In this document: piece by piece, positions 59,288 to 64,000 of the stretch
How positions within the stretch are numbered: position 1 is the first letter of the stretch
How the letters are laid out: every line of letters starts with the position of its first letter
Assembly (NCBI RefSeq): GCF_001414055.1
Contig: NZ_CP013002.1
Location: forward strand, 824,501 to 888,500
Direction: 5' to 3'
DNA: 64,000 bases
DNA from: Caulobacter henricii
Lineage (GTDB): Bacteria > Pseudomonadota > Alphaproteobacteria > Caulobacterales > Caulobacteraceae
Made by a program: the position numbers and the translations under genes
Notes under the pieces: generated by a model
What the model was told of the DNA's origin: nothing
Database searches by the model: none
The model's input: only the letters and a program-made list of their open reading frames with translations

Positions 59288-60307
59288 GTGATCGCCTTTG
59301 AGGCCGTTTCCAAGACCTATGCCGCCCAGGGACCGGCCAAGACGGGCGGTCACGCCGCTCTTACGGGGGTCACGCTGTCGGTGAAGGCCGGTGAGGTGTT
59401 CGGCGTGATCGGGGCCTCCGGCGCCGGCAAGTCGACCCTGATCCGGCTGATCAATGGTCTGGAACTCCCCAGCGGGGGGCGGGTTGTGGTGGATGGTGAC
59501 GACGTCGCCGCGCTCGGGGTCGAGGGGCTTCGCAGCCTGCGCCGCCGGGTCGGCATGATCTTCCAGCACTTCAACCTGCTGTCGGGCCGGACCGTGGCGC
59601 AGAACGTCGCCTTTCCCCTGAAACTGGCTGGCCGTCCGGCCGACGAGGTCAAGGCGCGGACGGCCGAGCTGCTGGCCCGGGTCGGTCTTTCCGACCAGGC
59701 CCAGAAGTATCCGGCCCAGCTGTCGGGCGGCCAGAAGCAAAGGGTCGGGATCGCCCGGGCCCTGGCCACGGGACCCAAGATCCTGCTCTGCGACGAGGCG
59801 ACCAGTGCGCTCGACCCCGAAACGACCGAGCAGATCCTGGACCTGATCTCGGGCCTCAATCGCGAGCTGGGCCTGACCATCGTTCTGATCACCCACGAGA
59901 TGGACGTGGTCCGCCGCGTCTGCGACCGGGTGGCGGTGCTGGAGGCCGGGCAGGTGGTCGAGACCGGACCGGTCGAGGATGTCTTCCTGCAACCGGTCAG
60001 CGCCACGGCCCGGCGCTTCGTCCGGGAAGCCGACGGCGAGCCGGCCGCAGGGGCCATGCTGGCGGGCCGGGTGGTGCGCCTGACCTTCCGGGGCGAAGCG
60101 ACCTACAGGCCCGTGCTGGGCGAGGTGGCCCGGGCCACGGGGGTCGATTATTCAATCCTCGGCGGGCGGATCCACCGTCTGCGGGAAACGCCCTATGGCC
60201 AGTTGACCCTGACCCTGACCGGCGGTGACGTCGAGGCCGCCATCGCCCGCTTCCAAGCCGCAGGCGTACGGGTTGATCCTGTTTTGGGTCAGGAGGCCGA
60301 CCAATGA
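59288..60307 (+). CDS. metN: Methionine ABC transporter ATP-binding protein MetN
   Basis: The 339-residue ATPase energises D/L-methionine import. Walker A is GASGAGKST (about 44-52), the signature [15 protein letters not shown] and Walker [15 protein letters not shown]. The C-terminal NIL domain (about 260-335), which binds methionine and lowers transport when levels are high, is present with [20 protein letters not shown]. The start is GTG. metI overlaps its stop by four bases. Confidence 0.93.
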   Translation: MIAFEAVSKTYAAQGPAKTGGHAALTGVTLSVKAGEVFGVIGASGAGKSTLIRLINGLELPSGGRVVVDGDDVAALGVEGLRSLRRRVGMIFQHFNLLSGRTVAQNVAFPLKLAGRPADEVKARTAELLARVGLSDQAQKYPAQLSGGQKQRVGIARALATGPKILLCDEATSALDPETTEQILDLISGLNRELGLTIVLITHEMDVVRRVCDRVAVLEAGQVVETGPVEDVFLQPVSATARRFVREADGEPAAGAMLAGRVVRLTFRGEATYRPVLGEVARATGVDYSILGGRIHRLRETPYGQLTLTLTGGDVEAAIARFQAAGVRVDPVLGQEADQ

Positions 60308-60963
60308 CCGCGTCGAACATTGACTGGTCCGAGATCGGCCAGGCGACCTTCGATACCCTGACCATGCTGGGGGGCTCGATGCTGCTCACCGTGCTGTTGG
60401 GCCTGCCCCTGGGGGTGATCCTGTTCCTGACTGGCAAGGGACAGATGCTGGAGAACCGCCTAGCCAACAGCCTGCTGTCCCTGATGGTCAATATCCTGCG
60501 GTCCGTGCCGTTCGTGATCCTGCTGATCGTGATGATCCCGCTGACCGTGCTTCTGGTCGGCACCTCCCTGGGGGTCCAGGGCGCGATCCCGCCCCTGGTG
60601 GCCGGGGCGGCACCGTTTTTCGCCCGTCTGGTCGAGACCGCCCTGCGTGAGGTCGACAAGGGGGTGATCGAGGCCAGCTTCGCCATGGGAGCCAAGCGCC
60701 GGCAGGTGGTGCTGGGGGCCTTGCTCCCGGAGGCCATGCCCGGGATCATCGCCGCAGCGACGGTCACCGCCATCGCCCTGGTGTCCTACACCGCCATGGC
60801 CGGCGTGGTCGGGGCCGGGGGGCTGGGCGACCTGGCCATCCGCTTTGGCTACCAGCGCTTCCAGACCGATGTGATGGTGGTGACGGTCGTGTTGCTGCTG
60901 GTGCTGGTCCAGTGTCTGCAAATGGTCGGCGACACGGTGGTGCGACGGGTGTCACATCGCTAG
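60304..60963 (+). CDS. metI: Methionine ABC transporter permease MetI
   Basis: The 219-residue permease has five membrane segments and the EAA loop [26 protein letters not shown], which contacts the ATPase. It pairs with metN just upstream. The substrate-binding lipoprotein metQ is on the same strand but about 750 bases further on, separated by two small genes, one of them on the opposite strand. Confidence 0.93.
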   Translation: MTASNIDWSEIGQATFDTLTMLGGSMLLTVLLGLPLGVILFLTGKGQMLENRLANSLLSLMVNILRSVPFVILLIVMIPLTVLLVGTSLGVQGAIPPLVAGAAPFFARLVETALREVDKGVIEASFAMGAKRRQVVLGALLPEAMPGIIAAATVTAIALVSYTAMAGVVGAGGLGDLAIRFGYQRFQTDVMVVTVVLLLVLVQCLQMVGDTVVRRVSHR

Positions 60964-60972
60964 AAGGCGGGC

Positions 60973-61338
60973 ATGACCGAAGAAGCGAAGATCTTCACCG
61001 CCCCGCCGCGCGAGCACTGGGATCCTGACCTTGCCCACTCTCTGATCGGCAAGACCCTGATGCTGGGCCTGACCTTTCTCGATGACGAGGGAGAGGTCCT
61101 TGAGCGACAGCAGTTCTTCGGGGTGGTGATCGAGGCCAATGACCAGACGGGCATAGCCCTGGACCTGCTGGGTGAGCAGGATGGTGACATCTACACCCTG
61201 CCGCCCCAGACCTCCGCGATCATCCCGACTCCGCAGGGCGTGACCACCCTGTCCGGCGAGACCCCGGACTTTGTCGTCAACTGGTTCATTCACGGCGCGC
61301 CGGATGACGCCGAGTCCGAATCCGAGCCCGAAGCCTAG
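60973..61338 (+). CDS. Hypothetical protein downstream of metI
   Basis: The 121-residue acidic soluble protein begins MTEEAKIFTAPPREHWDPDLAHSLIGKTLMLGLTFLD. Its core resembles a small beta-barrel (FFGVVIEANDQTGIALDLLGEQDGDIYTLPPQTSAIIP). I do not recognise the family. It starts nine bases after metI and is probably cotranscribed. Its stop overlaps the stop of the convergent gene by four bases. Confidence 0.78.
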   Translation: MTEEAKIFTAPPREHWDPDLAHSLIGKTLMLGLTFLDDEGEVLERQQFFGVVIEANDQTGIALDLLGEQDGDIYTLPPQTSAIIPTPQGVTTLSGETPDFVVNWFIHGAPDDAESESEPEA

Positions 61339-61583
61339 GCCTGGTCGAACGGAAAGGGCAGCCGTCCGGCCTTGAACAGGATCTCGGGGTTTTCGTCATA
61401 GTCGCCCAGCTCGACATCGGCTGAGGCGGCAAAGGCGACGACACCCTCCCGGAGCGGGGCCAGGCGCTCGGCCTTCCGCAGCGCCTCGGCGGCGTCCTTG
61501 CAGCCGATCTGTTGCTCGGCCTTCAGGCCCTTGCCGCGCCCGGCGACATAGGCTTGCACGATATAGACGGTTTCCTTGGCCAT
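61335..61583 (-). CDS. Small hypothetical protein
   Basis: The 82-residue protein reads MAKETVYIVQAYVAGRGKGLKAEQQIGCKDAAEALRKAERLAPLREGVVAFAASADVELGDYDENP in its first 66 residues, then a hydrophobic-aromatic end. It looks like a small alpha-beta domain common in alphaproteobacteria as a hypothetical protein. No signal peptide is present. It is antisense between the metNI and metQ genes. Confidence 0.75.
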   Translation of the reverse strand: MAKETVYIVQAYVAGRGKGLKAEQQIGCKDAAEALRKAERLAPLREGVVAFAASADVELGDYDENPEILFKAGRLPFPFDQA

Positions 61584-61711
61584 GCCCACTCAGGCGGCCT
61601 GTTCGGGAGCAGGGTCAAGCTATCCCTCTGGTCTGATCAGGAAATCTGATTTCGCTGCATCGCGGAAACCGGGCAGAACCCCACTTGGTCTATCGCCTTC
61701 TGGAGCCGTTC

Positions 61712-62521
61712 ATGGTCGCTCGCCGCGCACTCGTCGCCCTCAGCCTCGCCGCCCTGGCCTTGTCCGCCTGTGGTCAGAAGCCCGACGCTTCGTCGAGCGC
61801 CAGCGACACCCTGACTGTCGCGGCCACGGCCATTCCGCATGCCGAGGTGCTGGAGTTCATCAAGCCCAAGCTCGCCGAGCAGGGCCTGAAGATCGACATC
61901 AAGGTCTTCAACGACTACGTCCAGCCCAATACCCAGGTGGCCGAGAAGCGCATCGACGTCAGCTATTTCCAGACGCTTCCGTACCTGGAGACGTTCAACA
62001 AGGACCGGGGCACCAATCTGATCGCGATCAAGGGCGTGCATATCGAGCCGATCGGGGCCTATTCGGCCCGGTTCAAGTCGATCGCAGACCTGCCCCAGGG
62101 CGCGACCGTGGCCCTCCCCAACGATGCCAGCACCGAGGGCCGGGCCCTGCTGCTGCTGTCACGCAACAATGTCATCACCCTGAAGGATCCGGCCAATCCG
62201 CTCGCGAGCCTGAAGGATATCGCCGCCAATCCGAAGGGCCTGAAGTTCAAGGAACTGGAGGGCGCGACCCTGCCGCGGGTGCTGAACCAGGTGGATCTGG
62301 CGATCATCAACACCAACTATGCCCTCGACGCCAAGCTGAACCCGTCCAAGGACGCCCTGCTGATCGAGGACAGCAAGAGCCCCTATGTGAACTACCTGGT
62401 CGGCCGTCCGGACAACAAGGACGATCCCCGAGTTCAGAAGCTGGCGGCGGCCTTGACCACACCGGAGGTCGCTGCGTTCATGGCCCGCAAGTATGAGGGC
62501 GCGGTGGTCCCGGCGTTCTGA
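61712..62521 (+). CDS. metQ: Methionine ABC transporter substrate-binding lipoprotein MetQ
   Basis: The 269-residue lipoprotein has a signal peptide with lipobox LALSACG (cysteine at about residue 20) and the NlpA/MetQ fold: LTVAATAIPHAEVLEFIKPKLAEQGLKIDIKVFNDYVQPNTQVAEKRIDVSYFQTLPYLETF and VDLAIINTNYALDAKL. It delivers methionine to MetNI. It is separated from metNI by two small genes, so it probably has its own promoter. I see no SAM-II riboswitch consensus upstream; a short ATCAG-GAAAT-CTGAT palindrome lies at 61636-61650. Confidence 0.93.
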   Translation: MVARRALVALSLAALALSACGQKPDASSSASDTLTVAATAIPHAEVLEFIKPKLAEQGLKIDIKVFNDYVQPNTQVAEKRIDVSYFQTLPYLETFNKDRGTNLIAIKGVHIEPIGAYSARFKSIADLPQGATVALPNDASTEGRALLLLSRNNVITLKDPANPLASLKDIAANPKGLKFKELEGATLPRVLNQVDLAIINTNYALDAKLNPSKDALLIEDSKSPYVNYLVGRPDNKDDPRVQKLAAALTTPEVAAFMARKYEGAVVPAF

Positions 62522-62674
62522 TCGAAGACGAGCGCGAGCCTCGCCTGCCGCATACCCATTTTGGGCAGAAAATCCTTGCAACGCCAAGGGCCTGTGCCAC
62601 CACTGCATCCTGGCTGAGCTGGGCGATTCTGCGAGCATTGGCCACGATCGGACGCAGAGCCGATGGGGACAGGC

Positions 62675-62821
62675 ATGGGCGAGGTGATCTTCCGGAAAAC
62701 GGCGAGACCTATACCGGGCGGTCTACTGGCGATGGCCAGCCGTCGTTGGGGACTGGCCGCCCTGATCACCAGCCTGCTCTGGCTCGCCCTGGTCGAACTG
62801 GTTCTGATCCTGCTGGATTGA
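62675..62821 (+). CDS. Very small single-span membrane protein (48 residues)
   Basis: The frame reads MGEVIFRKTARPIPGGLLAM, then a basic pair in ASRRWG and a long hydrophobic segment (about 26-47, GLAALITSLLWLALVELVLILL). A purine-rich GGGGACAGG region precedes the ATG. The positive N-terminus followed by one transmembrane helix suggests a real small inner-membrane protein. No homologue is recognised. It fills most of the otherwise empty gap between metQ and the GntR gene (62522-62900). Confidence 0.5.
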   Translation: MGEVIFRKTARPIPGGLLAMASRRWGLAALITSLLWLALVELVLILLD

Positions 62822-62900
62822 TCCGCCTGGCCCGCGCTGGCCCTGGTCTATCCTGACATTTCAGACTACCTATCAGGCTTCATGCTGAGGGAGGCTTGCC

Positions 62901-63626
62901 GTGTCCATACCCGCCCAGGACGCCCGGTCGCGGATGCTGGTGCTCGACGTCTGCTCGTCGTCGGGTCTGGAAGACTGGTCGCCGGACCTGCAGAAGGCCA
63001 AGGTCTATGAGCGGATCCTTCTGGACCTGATCCTGGGCGAGCTGGCCCCCGGTGCACGCCTGGACGAGCAGTCTCTGGCCGCGCGCTATGAGGCCGGACT
63101 GGCGGGCGTGCGCGATGCCCTGGGCCGGCTGGCCCTGGAGGGACTGGTAATCCGTCGCGCCCGTTCGGGAACCCTGGTCGCGCCGCTGGACCTGGTGGAA
63201 CTGCGTCAGGGCTATGAAGCCCGGGCCCTGATCGAACCCCATTGCGCGGGGCTGGCGGCCCGCCATGCCTCAAAGGCCGAGGCCCAGGCGATCCTCGATG
63301 CCTTCGAGGGCGGAGAAGAGGCGGCACGCAACCGTGACCTGCCGCTGCTGGTGGCGATGGATCAGCGGTTCCATGCCGCTGTGGCCCGCGCCAGCCAGAA
63401 CCTGTCCCTGGCCCGCATCCTGATCCCCTTGCAGCACAAGGCGGCGCGCTTCTGGGTGTTTTCGTTCAATGGCGCGACCGAAGCCGAGTTGCTGGCGGAT
63501 ATCGAACAGCATCGCGATGTCGCCCGGGTCATTGCCCGCAAGGACGTCGAAGGCGCGCGGGCGGCCATGATGCGGGTCCTGAACGTCACGCCCGAGGCCG
63601 TGCAGCGGCCCTCCGTAGACGCCTGA
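62901..63626 (+). CDS. GntR-family transcriptional regulator (FadR/FCD subgroup)
   Basis: The 241-residue regulator starts with GTG after GGGAGG. The winged-helix DNA-binding domain (about 32-95) shows ILLDLILGELAPGARLDEQSLAARYEAGLAGVRDALGRLALEGLVIRRARSGTLVAPL. The helical FCD ligand domain follows, with LRQGYEARALIEPHCAGLAARHA, DQRFHAAVARASQN and a late histidine in EQHRDVARVIARKD as likely metal ligands. It probably senses an organic acid; the TonB-dependent receptor gene downstream may be a target. Confidence 0.9.
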   Translation: MSIPAQDARSRMLVLDVCSSSGLEDWSPDLQKAKVYERILLDLILGELAPGARLDEQSLAARYEAGLAGVRDALGRLALEGLVIRRARSGTLVAPLDLVELRQGYEARALIEPHCAGLAARHASKAEAQAILDAFEGGEEAARNRDLPLLVAMDQRFHAAVARASQNLSLARILIPLQHKAARFWVFSFNGATEAELLADIEQHRDVARVIARKDVEGARAAMMRVLNVTPEAVQRPSVDA

Positions 63627-63801
63627 TCCACCGCCTTGATCCAGAACAAATGATGCCCGGAAAGGTGAGGCGTTCCGGCAACAGGCGTTCAAAATTCAAA
63701 CTGAAATGTTAGAAGGCATTTTGACCGACGTCGCGTAATTCCCAAAAGGTGCCGGTCGTCGCCTGGAACGTCCCTCCAGAACGGGACTGGAGCCGCCTGT
63801 C

Positions 63802-64000
63802 ATGTCTTTCCGCCGCCTGTTGCTGTCGGTCACGGCCTTCACCCTGCTGGCAGGACCCGTCGCTCATGCCGAAGCCCAGGCGGACGCCCGGGGTGCAGAC
63901 GCGGTCGACACGGTCCTGGTCCTGGCCCGCGATAAGGCTGGCCTGCTCGAGAAGCAGCCGTCCGACACGGTGTTCGGCATCGACAAGCCCCTGATCGAGA
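63802..64000 (+). CDS. TonB-dependent receptor, N-terminal fragment (runs off the window)
   Basis: The visible 66 residues start with a signal peptide (MSFRRLLLSVTAFTLLAGPVAHA) and continue with VDTVLVLARDKAGLLEKQPSDTVFGIDKPLIE, the plug-domain entry typical of Caulobacter TonB-dependent outer-membrane receptors. The gene continues beyond the window, so substrate and completeness are unknown. The 175 bases upstream, after the GntR gene, are AT-richer and likely hold its promoter; no clear element is identified. Confidence 0.72.
   Translation, partial: MSFRRLLLSVTAFTLLAGPVAHAEAQADARGADAVDTVLVLARDKAGLLEKQPSDTVFGIDKPLIE

Noticed and set aside
56875..59313. Open frame of 812 codons on the minus strand
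   Set aside because: It mirrors the S9 peptidase, whose catalytic motifs are certain; the antisense product shows no domain.
61600..61711. SAM-type riboswitch upstream of metQ
   Set aside because: I could not find the SAM-II core or its pseudoknot pattern; only a short palindrome is visible.

Overview
The window is high-GC, densely packed chromosomal DNA from an alphaproteobacterium, most likely a Caulobacteraceae member (Caulobacter, Phenylobacterium or Brevundimonas type). The grounds are a gene transfer agent (GTA) structural cluster, cycHJKL-type cytochrome c maturation genes followed by degP, a two-component pair and glnE, a TonB-dependent receptor start, and GC-rich palindromic intergenic repeats. 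Nothing indicates a plasmid or a recent prophage: there is no integrase, lysogeny module or attachment site.

Layout. 1-3.9 kb: trmO-like methyltransferase, single-domain response regulator, DUF1353 lipoprotein, MaoC hydratase, a very small membrane protein, and a periplasmic FKBP. 4-7.2 kb (minus strand): a pyrimidine-degradation operon rutB-rutC-rutD-rutA whose junctions carry hairpin repeats. 7.3-11.8 kb: MpaB-like oxygenase, short-chain dehydrogenase, class A penicillin-binding protein, and a YcgN-type cysteine-cluster protein.

12.1-28.2 kb: a near-complete GTA structural cluster on the plus strand. It encodes a g1-like protein, large terminase, portal, g3.5, prohead protease, capsid, g6, g8, major tail protein, g10, g10.1, tape measure, g12, g13, NlpC-type g14 and the giant baseplate protein g15. 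Unusually, four unrelated genes sit inside it on the opposite strand: a DUF559 nuclease-like gene, a sialate/acetylxylan esterase, a VOC-fold bleomycin-resistance-like gene and a DUF805 membrane gene. Most junctions are filled by palindromic repeats of several families. The DUF559 gene is bracketed by a 46-bp inverted repeat with 44 of 46 positions matching. The NlpC gene carries repeat-derived sequence at both ends of its reading frame.

28.3-44.5 kb: DnaJ-like chaperone, PepSY protein plus OmpR/PhoQ-type two-component system, an unrecognised 443-residue protein, ccmI-ccmE-ccmF-ccmH, degP, a second two-component pair, and glnE. 44.5-48.3 kb: EF-hand protein, ECF sigma factor, an anti-sigma-like membrane protein and a periplasmic metal-sensor-like protein, then msrPQ behind an ECF-type promoter and closed by a strong bidirectional terminator. 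48.3-55.3 kb: M19 dipeptidase, radC, map, a small membrane protein coupled to a fatty acid desaturase, a lipoprotein, sfsA, a CinA/MoaB-domain protein, tRNA-Leu(UAA) and a lipoprotein cytochrome c. 55.4-64 kb: amidohydrolase, S9 peptidase, metN-metI, two small convergent genes, metQ, a tiny membrane protein, a GntR regulator and the start of a TonB-dependent receptor.

The most unusual content is the relation between the palindromic repeats, the antisense genes and the GTA cluster. All functional calls come from reading motifs by eye; no database search was run.
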